Assembly: GCA_050249535.1 (NCBI GenBank)
Contig: JBFWQI010000004.1
Coordinates: 62,001 to 126,000, forward strand
DNA from: JADJXM01 sp937967285
Lineage (GTDB): Bacteria; Acidobacteriota; Blastocatellia; RBC074
Direction: 5' to 3'
Length of the DNA: 64,000 nt
Every line of letters begins with the position of its first letter. Within the stretch, counting starts at the first letter, position 1. The translations under genes were made by a program, and so were the position numbers. The notes beneath the pieces were generated by a model. The model did no database searches and was not told the origin of the DNA. It was given only the letters and a program-made list of their open reading frames with translations. Of this stretch, positions 33,873 to 47,803 are shown piece after piece.

Positions 33873-35714
33873 ATGAGTACACCGACATCACTTCATCTGA
33901 AGTTCAGCCTTCGCTCGATCATCATTCAGCTGACGATCGGCTTCGTGCTGCTGCTGGCACTGATCTGGCTGATCGCCACGAACAGCCAGAACAAGCTGTA
34001 TCAGTTGAGAATCCAGGCGAGCGAAAGCTCCGAGGCCTATCTCGAAAGGCTCGAGCTGGCGACGGGAATTCGCGAAGCGGCCTATAACCTGGTCGTTCAG
34101 GCCCGGCTCTACAGGTCGGCACGCGATCTGGGAATCCCCGGCCTGCCCTATCGGTTCACACTCAACAAGTCGAAATACCGGCTCGAACAACTGCTCGCCA
34201 GGGGAGACAGATTGTGGGGCAGCAACCCGGCCGGACTTCCGGCCGGCGAGATCGCTGCATGGCAGGCTATCGATGCGGCCATCGGAGATCTCATGAAACA
34301 GATCGAAACCGAGGAGAAGACGGTCGACGATGCCCCGCAATCGGCTTCAGCAGTCCCGACGCCTCAGCCGGCTCCGCAGACGGACCTGAGCGAGGACTTT
34401 TACGACAAGCGCAGCAACCTCGAACAGGCGGCGATCAACCTCGCAACCGAGATCTCGAAAGGGCGCCGGAAGGTCTTCGAAGATATCACCGCGCTCCAGA
34501 ACGCCGCTGCCGGCGAGATCGGCCGCAACCGCTGGCTGACCCTGCTCTTCGGTCTGGGAATCGCCGGCTTCACGCTCTTCACCACCCGAAACCAGCTGAT
34601 CAAACTGCGCGAGGCGGAAAGAAGAGTGCAGGTCGAGCAGGGTCGCAAGGGCGCGATCTTCGACAGTCTCTCCAACGACCTGCTCGTGCTCAACCGTCAG
34701 GGAGAGGTCCTCGAGGTCAATCACGCTTTTCTCGATCACTTCAGGATGACCGATGCCGAGCTGAAACTGCAGGATTACCGCGCCGCGCTCGCTCAAATGC
34801 CCGAGATCGCCACATTTGTCGGGAAGGCGGTCGCGGCGTCCGATCCCATCAGCCGTCTGCGCGAGAGGATCGAGGTCAGATCCCACAACGGACAGCAGAC
34901 CAGCAGCCTCTACGACGTCTCCGTCTTTCCCCTCATGGTCGGTGAAGAGGTCGAAGGCCGCGTCATCGTGCTCGACGACGTAACCGAGGAAGAGAAGTTC
35001 CGGGAAGAACTGAGGCGCAGCCGGACCCTCAGCGCGGTCGGGCAGATTACCGCGCAGGTGGCGCACGAAATCTATAATCCTCTCGGCGCCGTCAAACTGA
35101 ACCTCGAACTGCTTGAAATGCAGACCGGCGATGACGACGACATCAGGCACACAATCGACAGGATCAAGCGCGGAGTCGATCATCTTTCGACCATCGCCAT
35201 GGACCTGCGATTCCTGACTCGCCCGCGCGATCCGGAACGCCGGCCCACCGACCTGAACAAGCTGCTCGACGATGTCATCGAACTGGCCAGCGACCGTCTC
35301 GAACGCTCTCGCATCGTCGTCTCGCGTGACTTCGCGTCCAATCCCGCCGGCGAATATGATCCTCAGCAACTGCGCAAGGTCTTCCTCAACCTGCTCATCA
35401 ACGCCATCGAGGCATCTCCGATCAGCGGCGAAATCGATCTCAGGACATCTTTCCTGCCTCCCGAGATGGCGGCCTCGAAACCGGGACTCGAAGCGCCACG
35501 CGGAGCCGTCACGGTCAGCGTCATCGATCACGGAACCGGCATGTCCGAGGAGACGCGCAGCCGCATCTTCGAGGCATTCTTCACCACCAAACGAAACGGC
35601 ACCGGTCTCGGGATGATGATCACCCAGGAGATCGTCAAAAAACACCACGGAATTATTGAAATCGAGAGCGAGGAGGGAAGCGGCACCAGAGTCGATGTGG
35701 TCCTGCCGCTCTGA
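33873..35714 (+). CDS. membrane sensor histidine kinase with PAS-like domain
   Basis: A 613-residue kinase. TM1 is at about 16-36, followed by a periplasmic helical domain (about 38-218) with a Pro/Ala/Gln-rich insertion (152-172), then TM2 at about 221-238. A PAS-like domain spans about 258-375. The HisKA box AQVAHEIYNPLG has phospho-acceptor His398, with Tyr where Arg is common in HEIRNPL. The ATPase domain contains NLLINAIEAS, DHGTGM and GTGLGM. No response regulator is adjacent. The cyclase before it may be co-transcribed. Confidence 0.92.
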   Translation: MSTPTSLHLKFSLRSIIIQLTIGFVLLLALIWLIATNSQNKLYQLRIQASESSEAYLERLELATGIREAAYNLVVQARLYRSARDLGIPGLPYRFTLNKSKYRLEQLLARGDRLWGSNPAGLPAGEIAAWQAIDAAIGDLMKQIETEEKTVDDAPQSASAVPTPQPAPQTDLSEDFYDKRSNLEQAAINLATEISKGRRKVFEDITALQNAAAGEIGRNRWLTLLFGLGIAGFTLFTTRNQLIKLREAERRVQVEQGRKGAIFDSLSNDLLVLNRQGEVLEVNHAFLDHFRMTDAELKLQDYRAALAQMPEIATFVGKAVAASDPISRLRERIEVRSHNGQQTSSLYDVSVFPLMVGEEVEGRVIVLDDVTEEEKFREELRRSRTLSAVGQITAQVAHEIYNPLGAVKLNLELLEMQTGDDDDIRHTIDRIKRGVDHLSTIAMDLRFLTRPRDPERRPTDLNKLLDDVIELASDRLERSRIVVSRDFASNPAGEYDPQQLRKVFLNLLINAIEASPISGEIDLRTSFLPPEMAASKPGLEAPRGAVTVSVIDHGTGMSEETRSRIFEAFFTTKRNGTGLGMMITQEIVKKHHGIIEIESEEGSGTRVDVVLPL

Positions 35715-35740
35715 GGATCTGTCTTACCCGCTCAAAATGA

Positions 35741-35768
35741 ATGGAGGGCGCCGGATGGCGCCCTCCAT
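35741..35768. terminator. bidirectional terminator
   Basis: ATGGAGGGCGCC at 35741-35752 pairs perfectly with GGCGCCCTCCAT at 35757-35768 around GGAT, between the convergent kinase and Nfu genes. Confidence 0.72.
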
Positions 35769-35792
35769 ATTCGTTTCGTCGGAATTATCGAC

Positions 35793-36341
35793 CTAGACCG
35801 AGATGACTTCGATATCCGGATCGACTTCCTCCCTGAGCATGTGCTCGATTGCCATCAAGGTGCCCCCGATCGAACTGGGACAGCTCCCGCAGGCGCCCTG
35901 ATAGCGGATCAGCAACTGCTTGTCGTTGAGACCGACGATCTCCAGTCCGCCTCCGTCGCCCGCCAGACCCGGCCTGATCTTCTGATCCAGAACCTCATTG
36001 ATCCGGTCCAGCAGAGGATTTTCGCCGGCCACATAGTTCGACGGCAACCCCGAAGGCGCGGGCATGTCGGCTGCCGACGGGGCCGACCTGATCGGCTCAG
36101 CCAGCTTCTTCAGCATCTCTTCCCACGTCACATCCTCGTCCTTGTTGACCGTGATGAACCGGTCCATGTAAAAGACCGATGTGACGTTCCCGACATCGAA
36201 CAGCGCCGATGCCAGCGGATCCGCCTGCGCCGATTCGGCATCCTGATACGAACGCGATGTCCCGTTCGTGACCGGCTCCTTCAAGATAAACTTCACCGCA
36301 TTCGGGTTCGGCGTGTATTCGATATCTGCTATCCTGGGCAT
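35793..36341 (-). CDS. NifU-like Fe-S scaffold (Nfu)
   Basis: A 182-residue iron-sulfur cluster scaffold/carrier. Residues 1-90 form an Nfu N-terminal domain (TPNPNAVKFIL near the start). Residues about 105-180 form the NifU C-terminal domain with the cluster-binding CGSC (QGACGSCPSS). The start is ATG 36341, preceded by AAGG; a longer frame to 36440 shows no conservation. The gene stands alone. Confidence 0.9.
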   Translation of the reverse strand: MPRIADIEYTPNPNAVKFILKEPVTNGTSRSYQDAESAQADPLASALFDVGNVTSVFYMDRFITVNKDEDVTWEEMLKKLAEPIRSAPSAADMPAPSGLPSNYVAGENPLLDRINEVLDQKIRPGLAGDGGGLEIVGLNDKQLLIRYQGACGSCPSSIGGTLMAIEHMLREEVDPDIEVISV

Positions 36342-36659
36342 CTCGATTACCTTAAACTCTTTCTTTCCAACGATTACAATATCCCACCGCGACCCTTTGA
36401 AAGATCGGCGTGATATCGTCTCCTTTAAACAACCAAGCATATCAAATTATCAATAGATCAGTAAAACCTGACGATACTGGTTCGAGGATGTGGCTTTTTT
36501 ATGGCGAACCGGAGATCCCCCCCGCAACTCCCGCTGAGCGACGACGACAGAACCCGATTTTTCAGGACCGAACTCGATTGTTCCCGCATTTCACTTTCTA
36601 CTTTCAGCGTTCTACCCCATAATTTCCTTTTCTCCCAACATCTCAGGAAGGGCTGGGTA
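36342..36659. other. 318-bp divergent intergenic region
   Basis: This lies between the Nfu and YjbQ genes. It contains a short relic of the pyrimidine arm of the GTAGAAA family at 36591-36614 (TCACTTTCTACTTTCAGCGT...). No coding sequence or clear promoter is recognisable. Confidence 0.4.
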
Positions 36660-37073
36660 ATGAAGTCACACACGAAGTACCTCTTCTTCGAGACCAGAAA
36701 ACGTCGTGAGTATATAAATATCACCAGAGATGTGTCGGAAGCGCTGACGGAGAGCGGCATCAGGGAAGGTCTGGTTCTGGTCTCGGCGATGCACATCACT
36801 GCCTCCGTTTATATCAATGACGCCGAAGACGGACTGATAGCCGATATCGACGAGTGGCTCGAGAAACTTGCTCCCATGCGCCCTGATTACAGGCATCACC
36901 AGACCGGAGAGGACAACGGGGACGCGCACCTCAAGAACCTGCTCATGCATCATCAGGTTTTGATACCTGTAACCGACGGGCGCCTCGATCTTGGAACCTG
37001 GCAGCAGGTCTATTACGCCGAATTCGACGGACGTCGCCGCAAGAAAATGATCATCAAGATAATCGGGGAATAA
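36660..37073 (+). CDS. yjbQ: YjbQ family (UPF0047) protein
   Basis: A 137-residue protein of the YjbQ/UPF0047 family, for which a secondary thiamine-phosphate synthase activity has been reported. Conserved elements are FVSAMH-like VLVSAMHITASVYINDAE (about 38-55), the His-rich DYRHHQTGEDNGDAHLKN, and the closing LGTWQQVYYAEFDG. The start is ATG 36660, with AGGAAGGG upstream. The physiological role is unclear. Confidence 0.88.
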   Translation: MKSHTKYLFFETRKRREYINITRDVSEALTESGIREGLVLVSAMHITASVYINDAEDGLIADIDEWLEKLAPMRPDYRHHQTGEDNGDAHLKNLLMHHQVLIPVTDGRLDLGTWQQVYYAEFDGRRRKKMIIKIIGE

Positions 37074-37128
37074 TCGTCAATTCCGGAGATTTCATCTTTT
37101 TTAATTCGCAATTGATTTCAAACGATTT

Positions 37129-38322
37129 ATGAAGAATCTGATCTGGCTGATCGTAGCCGTAATTCTGCCTCTGCCCTGGATGACGCTGGAATTGACGGGA
37201 CACGGCCATCACCTTGTCGAGAACAACCCGATCCTCGTATCGATTATCGCCGGGATCGGGATCATAGGCGCAGCATTTGTGCTGAGCTGGGGAGCGGAAC
37301 TCTCAGAGCGGGACATCCCGCGCTCACTGGCGCTGATCGTGCTGGCGCTGATCAGCGTGCTGCCGGAGTACGCCGTCGACCTCCATTTCGCCTGGGTCGC
37401 CGGCAAGGACCCGGCCTACAAGGCATATGCGGTCGCCAATATGACCGGAGCCAACCGCGTGCTGATCGGGATCGGCTGGTCGCTGGTGGCGATCGTCTAT
37501 TATTTCAAGCACCGTCGCTCGAGCATCCCGCTGGACCAGTCGCAGGGGCTCGAACTGAGTCTGCTGCTGCTGGCGACCATCTATTCGCTGGTGATCCCGC
37601 TCAAGGGAACGCTCTCGCTCGTCGATGCAGTAGTATTTTTCGCCCTTTTTCTTTATTATGCAGGCCGGGCCGCACAAGGGCACAAGCATGACGAGGCGCT
37701 CGAGGGGATCGCCGGATACCTCGATCGCAGGCTTGGGAACGGCGCACGCAGGTTGATCATACTGATCATGTTCGCCTTTTCCGGCTATGCGATCTGGCTC
37801 TCCGCCGAACCGTTCGCCGAAGGCCTCGTTTCGACCGGCAGGACATACGGCATTGACGAGTTTCTGCTGGTGCAGTGGCTGGCGCCCCTGGCATCGGAAT
37901 CGCCGGAAGCGATCGTCGCTCTGCTCTTCGCCTTCAAAGGCAAGGGATCGACCGGCATCGGGGCCCTGATTTCATCGAAGATCAACCAGTGGACGCTGCT
38001 GGTCGGCGCTATTCCGCTGGTATATGCAATATCCGCCGGATTCCTCGGACCGATGGATCTGGATCACAGGCAGAAAGAGGAGCTGCTGCTGACCTCCGCC
38101 CAGTCCCTATTCGCAGCAGTCGTCATCTCCGACTTCCGGTTCAGCGTCAAAGAGGCGATCATGCTGATCGTCCTCTTCGTGACTCAACTCTTCTTTACAC
38201 AGGAATGGATCCGATATCTCTTCAGCGGGCTGTATCTGATGTCTGCTGTCATTCTGCTGCTGACCTCGAAGGTCAGGCGGCAGATGCTCTGGTCGGCATT
38301 GCTGCTCAAAAGGCACGGATGA
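37129..38322 (+). CDS. sodium/calcium exchanger family antiporter
   Basis: A 397-residue CaCA-superfamily membrane antiporter with about 11-12 hydrophobic spans. The two inverted alpha-repeats are visible as SVLPEYAVDLHFAW (about 81-94) with GANRVLIGIGW (about 107-117), and as ASESPEAIVALLFAFKGKGS (about 260-279) with SSKINQWTLLVG. It probably moves Ca2+ or another divalent cation against Na+ or H+. It is followed by SulP and carbonic anhydrase in the same direction, after a 141-bp gap. Confidence 0.85.
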   Translation: MKNLIWLIVAVILPLPWMTLELTGHGHHLVENNPILVSIIAGIGIIGAAFVLSWGAELSERDIPRSLALIVLALISVLPEYAVDLHFAWVAGKDPAYKAYAVANMTGANRVLIGIGWSLVAIVYYFKHRRSSIPLDQSQGLELSLLLLATIYSLVIPLKGTLSLVDAVVFFALFLYYAGRAAQGHKHDEALEGIAGYLDRRLGNGARRLIILIMFAFSGYAIWLSAEPFAEGLVSTGRTYGIDEFLLVQWLAPLASESPEAIVALLFAFKGKGSTGIGALISSKINQWTLLVGAIPLVYAISAGFLGPMDLDHRQKEELLLTSAQSLFAAVVISDFRFSVKEAIMLIVLFVTQLFFTQEWIRYLFSGLYLMSAVILLLTSKVRRQMLWSALLLKRHG

Positions 38323-38463
38323 ATTTCTAACCGTCGCAAAGCCGGCTTGACATCGACCGGAAAAGATTGTCTTCTGAAATCACTCTGACTTCTCTGACAA
38401 TCGATTTCCAAGATCGACAACCTGCTGCCTCGCGCATGACGCGACAGGGGACTGGATTACCTT

Positions 38464-40684
<2,221 letters not shown>

Positions 40685-40696
40685 GGCTAAACGAAA

Positions 40697-40727
40697 GCGG
40701 CGCGGATGAATTAGTCTTCCGCGCCGC
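40697..40727. terminator. bidirectional terminator
   Basis: GCGGCGCGGA at 40697-40706 pairs perfectly with TCCGCGCCGC at 40718-40727, with AAA before and TT after, between convergent genes. Confidence 0.7.
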
Positions 40728-40735
40728 CTTGAACT

Positions 40736-42094
40736 TCATTCGTGCAGATCGAGCACGTCATACCTTGTCACAATCCCCACGATCCTGCCGTACTCCTCGA
40801 TCAGGACAGCCGGCGAATGCTTGAGGTACTTGGTCGCGCGTTCGACTTCGACCGATTCGTTGACGACCGGGAATGGAGCGTCCATTACCTCGCTGACCGG
40901 CGCCTGCAGCAGATCACGATTGTTGAGGAGCTGCGCCATGACACGCCCCTCGCGGATGCTGCCGACCGAGTTGCCGTCATCCAGCACCGGAAGCTGTGAA
41001 AGTCCGTGGGCGTTCATCAGTTGCAGCGCGTCCGAAACCTGATTATCGGGTGAGACCATGACCAGACGCGGCGAGCTGCTCATCTTCATCTCGTTGACCA
41101 GACCGAGCGTCATCCGTTCGAAGCCGAGCAGCCGCTTCTCCTTCATCCATTCGTCCGAGAGGAATTTCGAGAGATAACGTTCGCCCGTATCGCAGATGAT
41201 GAAGACGATCACGTCGTTTTCGGTCAGCGACTCTGCCAGTTTGAGCGCCGCCCAGGCGATCGTCCCGCTGCTCCCGCCGCAGAAGATGCCCTCCTCGCGT
41301 CCCAATCTCCGCGCCATGTTGAAAGAATCGCGGTCGGTCACGTTGATGATCTCGTCGATATACTTCATATGGACGTTCTCGGGGATGATCTCCTGCCCGA
41401 TACCCTCGACGAGATACGGCGTCGCCTCCATCAGCTTGCCGGTCTCCTTGTAGGTCTTGAAGACTGAGCCGTATGGATCGGCGCCGACGATTCTGACGTC
41501 GTGGTTCTTCTCCTTGAGGTAACGTCCTGTCCCGCTGATCGTGCCTCCGGTGCCCATGCCGGCGACGAAATGGGTGATCCGTCCGTCGGTGGCCTCCCAG
41601 ATCTCGGGTCCGGTGGTCCGATAGTGCGCCTCGGGATTGGCGGGATTGCCGTACTGAAAGACCATGACGGCGTTCGGGGTCTCGCGGGTGATCCTCCGCG
41701 CCGTGTTGACGTAATGTTCTGGAGAATCAGGTTTGGCCGCCGCCGGCACCACGATGACGTCCGCTCCGAGAGCCTTCAGATAGCGGACCTTCTCCTGACT
41801 GCACTTGTCTGTCATGACGAAAACGCTGCGGTATCCCCTGACCGAGCAACAGAGCGCCAGCCCGATCCCGGTGTTGCCGCTCGTCGCCTCGACGACCGTG
41901 CCGCCCGGCTTGAGCTCGCCGCTTTTCTCGGCCCTCTCGATCATGGCGATCCCGATCCGGTCCTTGACGCTGCCACCCGGATTGTGAGACTCCATCTTGG
42001 CCAGTATCAGCGGCTTCAGCCCGCGGGAGACATTGTTCAACCTGACCAGAGGCGTGCTCCCCACCAGTTCGAGGATGTTGTTCTTGTAGTTCAT
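40736..42094 (-). CDS. cbs: cystathionine beta-synthase with CBS domain pair
   Basis: A 452-residue PLP enzyme. The N-terminal fold-type II domain has the Schiff-base Lys44 (NPGGSVKDR) and TSGNTGIGLAL (about 70-80). The C-terminal part (about 335-450) is a CBS domain pair, probably an allosteric module. The architecture indicates condensation of serine with homocysteine, though cysteine synthase activity is also possible. The ATG has no Shine-Dalgarno, and a GTAGAAA array begins 14 bp upstream. Confidence 0.92.
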   Translation of the reverse strand: MNYKNNILELVGSTPLVRLNNVSRGLKPLILAKMESHNPGGSVKDRIGIAMIERAEKSGELKPGGTVVEATSGNTGIGLALCCSVRGYRSVFVMTDKCSQEKVRYLKALGADVIVVPAAAKPDSPEHYVNTARRITRETPNAVMVFQYGNPANPEAHYRTTGPEIWEATDGRITHFVAGMGTGGTISGTGRYLKEKNHDVRIVGADPYGSVFKTYKETGKLMEATPYLVEGIGQEIIPENVHMKYIDEIINVTDRDSFNMARRLGREEGIFCGGSSGTIAWAALKLAESLTENDVIVFIICDTGERYLSKFLSDEWMKEKRLLGFERMTLGLVNEMKMSSSPRLVMVSPDNQVSDALQLMNAHGLSQLPVLDDGNSVGSIREGRVMAQLLNNRDLLQAPVSEVMDAPFPVVNESVEVERATKYLKHSPAVLIEEYGRIVGIVTRYDVLDLHE

Positions 42095-42102
42095 AAAACC
42101 CC

Positions 42103-43646
<1,544 letters not shown>

Positions 43647-43650
43647 CAGT

Positions 43651-44654
43651 CTACCTCGATGGTGAAGTGATTTCAGTGATTTTGACCGGTGCGCCGTTGC
43701 GGGCCTTGCTCAGATCGGCGGCCTCCATGAAGGCCATCATTTCGAGCGTGACTTCGGGATCGACGGGAGCCTTTCCGGTCTGGAAGAACCTGATGATCTC
43801 GAGGAGCAGGCCGCGATAATCGGACTTCATCGGCGGAGCCGTGGCGACGGTCGATTTCTCGCCGAAGGCGACGAAACCGTAGTCCTGTTTGCCGGCGCGT
43901 GTTCCGCGCATGGTGCCGGTGCGTCCGTCCGACCATTTGCCGACAACCAGGTCCGAGCCTTCCGTATGAACCCGAGTGACTGTTTCACAGCCCGGCCCCA
44001 TCAAAGTGTAGAGAATTTCGACGGCGTGAATGCCGTACCAGAAGAGATCGGGATGATGCGGTTCGGTCGGAGCCGGGCCGTAGGTGAAGGCGCCCGTCAG
44101 CCTGCCGAGCTTCTGATCGGCGACCGCCGCCTGAAGATCGGCCGCGTAGCGGAGGCTCGATGAACTGAAGAAGGGGACTCCCGTCTGGCGCGACAGCCTG
44201 ACGATCTCTCGCGCATCCGCATAGCTTGCCGCGAACGGCTTGTCGATGAAGAGACGCTTGCCGGCGGCGAAGACCGGACGTGCCTGCCTCAGGTGAGTCC
44301 TGCCGTCGACGCTGTTGATGATCACGGCATCCACCCTGCTGCAGAGATCCTCGATCGAATCCACGATCTCAACTCCCCATTTATCCCGGATCTCCGCGGT
44401 GAAGCGATCGATCCGCGTGGCGCTGGATTCGACATCAGGGCTGCCGCCCTTGTATCCCGCAACGACGCGAGCTCCCGGGACGTGATCCGGCGACGCCGTA
44501 TCGTTGAGCAGTTTCGTAAAGGCCGGCACGTGAGACGTGTCGAGCCCGATCAGGCCGATCCGCAATGTCTGATTAGCCGCTTTCATCCCGCCGCCGACGG
44601 TCAGGCAGAGAAAGAGCAGCAGGCCGATTAACGGACTTCTCAATTTTTTCATGT

Positions 44655-44658
<4 letters not shown>
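43651..44658 (-). CDS. Gfo/Idh/MocA family oxidoreductase with signal peptide
   Basis: A 335-residue protein. Residues 1-28 look like a Sec signal peptide (LIGLLLFLCLTVGGG). The Rossmann domain starts with LRIGLIGLDTSH and has the family motif FIDKPFAAS (about 136-144). It starts within the stop of nagB (ATGA, 4 bp overlap) and ends 4 bp before the lipoprotein paralogue. Its role in sugar or polyol oxidation is only inferred from the family and from NagB. Confidence 0.82.
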
Positions 44659-45419
<761 letters not shown>

Positions 45420-45516
45420 GAGTTCCGGTCCTCTTTTTCTTTCGAGTATTGCGGTGATGAATTTGACAATCAGGGATATCGCAATATACATAACGCAAAG
45501 TATCGATCGCGTAAAG

Positions 45517-46332
45517 ATGAAAGCATTCCAGGACAGGAAACATGAACGGTTCTTTTTGACCGGAGGCCGCACAGGTGCGCTCATGGTGCACGGTTTCCCG
45601 GGAACCCCTGCCGAGATGCGCCCGCTGGCCGAATCGCTGCACGGCGCGGGCCTGACGGTCGAAGGACTGCTGCTGCCCGGATTCGGCGCGCAGATCGAGA
45701 GCCTTCACCTGCGTCATCATCGGGAGTGGATCGAGGCCGTCACCGGAGCGATGAAAAAACTTCGCGAAAGCTGCGACAGAGTCATCCTGGTCGGATATTC
45801 GATGGGCGCGGCGATCTCGCTCAATGTCGCCTGCGAAGAGGCGCCTCCCGACGGACTGTTGATGCTCGCGCCGTTCTGGCAGCTCGGAGAGAGATGGCAG
45901 CAACCGATCTGGCCGCTGATCAGGATGGTCGTCCGCGATTTCAAGCCGTTCGAGAAGGCCGACCTGAGCGACCCGCGTGTCAGAAGCGATCTCGCGAACT
46001 TCATGCCGGACGCCGATTTCGATGATCCCGAGACCGTCGGCTTCATCCGCGGGATCAGCCTCCCCATTTCGCTGCTCGATCAGGTCAGATCGGTCGGGCT
46101 GGCCGCCTGGCGCGTCGCCGGTAAAGTACGGACTCCAGCGGTCATCGTCCAGGGAACCGATGACGAGATCGTTCCGCCCGCCAGGACTCGCCGCCTTGCC
46201 CGGCGCCTGAACAGCGACCTGGAGTATCACGAGATCCCGGCCGATCATCATCTGATCAGGCCGCAACAGAATGCCTTCGGACGCGTCGAAGAGATCGCCC
46301 TGGATTTCGCCCGCAGGTTTCAGACGGACTGA
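45517..46332 (+). CDS. alpha/beta hydrolase (carboxylesterase-like)
   Basis: A 271-residue alpha/beta hydrolase. The oxyanion segment is VHGFPGTPAEMRPLAE, the nucleophile is Ser in GYSMGAA (about 92-98), the acid is in QGTDDEIVPP, and the catalytic His is in DHHLIR near residue 246. It resembles Est30-type monoacyl esterases. The start is ATG 45517. It is divergent from nagB, with 97 bp between the starts. Confidence 0.88.
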   Translation: MKAFQDRKHERFFLTGGRTGALMVHGFPGTPAEMRPLAESLHGAGLTVEGLLLPGFGAQIESLHLRHHREWIEAVTGAMKKLRESCDRVILVGYSMGAAISLNVACEEAPPDGLLMLAPFWQLGERWQQPIWPLIRMVVRDFKPFEKADLSDPRVRSDLANFMPDADFDDPETVGFIRGISLPISLLDQVRSVGLAAWRVAGKVRTPAVIVQGTDDEIVPPARTRRLARRLNSDLEYHEIPADHHLIRPQQNAFGRVEEIALDFARRFQTD

Positions 46333-46335
46333 GCG

Positions 46336-46494
46336 CTGTGTAATCAGAGTCTTTTTTACCGCAGAGGCGCAGAGATGGCAGAGTTTTTATTGAGCGAGGC
46401 AAAGCCCATTGGGTGAGACTCCGGAAATAAATATTCAAAATATCGATCTCTGCGCCTCTGCGATAAAATTTCAGGAGATACCTGTTCCACTGTA
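46336..46494. mobile_element. MITE-like element, CAGAGG type, copy 2
   Basis: Arms CCGCAGAGGCGCAGAG (46359-46374) and CTCTGCGCCTCTGCG (46448-46462) face each other. The core shows TCCGGAAATAAATATTC, related to TCCGGATTTAAATATCC in the copy at 49741. The right end CCTGTTCCACTGTA (46481-46494) is the TACAGTGGAACAGG end type also seen at 4467-4481. The left end is diverged. Confidence 0.58.
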
Positions 46495-46519
46495 TTTACA
46501 ACTTAACTGAGGACACTCG

Positions 46520-47803
46520 ATGCCCCCACAACTGATATCGCTCATCGGATTTTTCGTCTTCGCCGCGGTCGCGTGGCTGCTTTCATCCAATCGCAGGATG
46601 ATCAGGTGGAGGACCATCGGCGTCGGTCTCGGCCTGCAACTGCTGCTCGGGCTGATGATCTTCAAGCTGCCGGCAATGCGTCAGATCTTCATCTGGCTCA
46701 ACGACGGGGTGATGGCGCTGCTCGACGTGTCGAAGGCGGGAACATCATTTCTGCTCGGTCCGCTGGCGGCCGGTCCCGGAGAGCAGGGATCGATCGGATT
46801 CATTCTGGTCTTTCAGGCGCTGCCGATCGCGATCTTCGTCTCGGCGCTGACCGCCGTTCTGTACCGGCTGGGAGTCATGCAGATGATCGTTCGTTTCTTC
46901 GCGGTCATCTTTCACCGGACGATGGGCACGAGCGGCGCGGAATCGCTCTGCGGAGCATCGAACATCTTCGTCGGAGTTGAATCGGCGCTCGTCGTCAAAC
47001 CCTATCTCGAAAGGATGACCCGCTCTGAGCTGCTGACGATCCTCGGCTCAGGCATGGCCACGGTCGCTTCGACGACGCTCGGGATTTACGTCGCGTTTCT
47101 GAGCAAGTCATTCCCGCAGATCGCCGGTCATCTGATCTCGGCTTCGCTGCTCTCGATTCCAGCGGTAGTCGTCATGACCAAGCTCCTGCTTCCGGAAACC
47201 GAACATCCGGAGACCGCTTCGGGAATCCCGCCAGAGCCTCCGGAACTTCGTTCGGGAGGCGTCATGAGCGCCATCATCACGGGTTCGATGGACGGTCTCA
47301 AGCTGGCGGCAGGCATCTCGACGCTGCTGATCGCGGGACTCGGCATTGTCGCGCTGTTCGACAAACTGCTCTCACTGCCCGGCAAATGGCTCGGCATGTC
47401 CGAACCGCTTTCGCTGGTCAAAATCCTGGGCTGGATCTTCTACCCCATGGCGGCGCTGCTTGGAATATCGCGCCCCGACATCGCGGAATCGGCGCGTCTT
47501 TTGGGGGAAAGGGTGATCCTGACGGAGGTCGTGCCGTATCAGGAGCTGGCGCAGATGATCGCAACCGGCCAGATGGCCGACCCGAGAACGATCGTCATCC
47601 TCAGTTACGCGCTCTGCGGCTTCACTCACTTCGCGTCGGTCGCGATATTCGTGGGTGGTATGGCGGCGCTCGCTCCGTCACGACGGGACGATCTGGCCGG
47701 CCTCGGCCTGCGAGCACTGCTGGCGGCCACGCTCGCCACGCTGATGACGGGATGCATCGCCGGGATATTCTCCAACGGTCAGGAAGTTATGCTGCTCCGT
47801 TGA
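46520..47803 (+). CDS. concentrative nucleoside transporter (CNT/NupC family)
   Basis: A 427-residue membrane transporter with about 10 hydrophobic spans, importing nucleosides with Na+ or H+. GAESLCGASNIFVGVESALVV-type sequence (about 137-157) is the conserved CNT substrate region; the SNIFVG and QTE-like ESAL elements are clear. Its stop overlaps the end of the convergent S9 peptidase gene by 17 bp. It lies 188 bp after the esterase gene, across a repeat element. Confidence 0.9.
   Translation: MPPQLISLIGFFVFAAVAWLLSSNRRMIRWRTIGVGLGLQLLLGLMIFKLPAMRQIFIWLNDGVMALLDVSKAGTSFLLGPLAAGPGEQGSIGFILVFQALPIAIFVSALTAVLYRLGVMQMIVRFFAVIFHRTMGTSGAESLCGASNIFVGVESALVVKPYLERMTRSELLTILGSGMATVASTTLGIYVAFLSKSFPQIAGHLISASLLSIPAVVVMTKLLLPETEHPETASGIPPEPPELRSGGVMSAIITGSMDGLKLAAGISTLLIAGLGIVALFDKLLSLPGKWLGMSEPLSLVKILGWIFYPMAALLGISRPDIAESARLLGERVILTEVVPYQELAQMIATGQMADPRTIVILSYALCGFTHFASVAIFVGGMAALAPSRRDDLAGLGLRALLAATLATLMTGCIAGIFSNGQEVMLLR

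Noticed and set aside
34347..35648. A 433-codon frame antisense to the histidine kinase
   Set aside because: The kinase on the + strand has all diagnostic motifs; the antisense product is rich in His, Asp and Gly with no family match.
38347..38375. A promoter for the SulP gene (TTGACA at 38347)
   Set aside because: The -35 is perfect, but the sequence 17 bp later (TCTTCT) is a poor -10, so support is insufficient.
45420..45584. A longer N-terminus for NagB
   Set aside because: The extension runs into the divergent hydrolase gene start, lacks a ribosome site and does not fit the usual N-terminus of the family.
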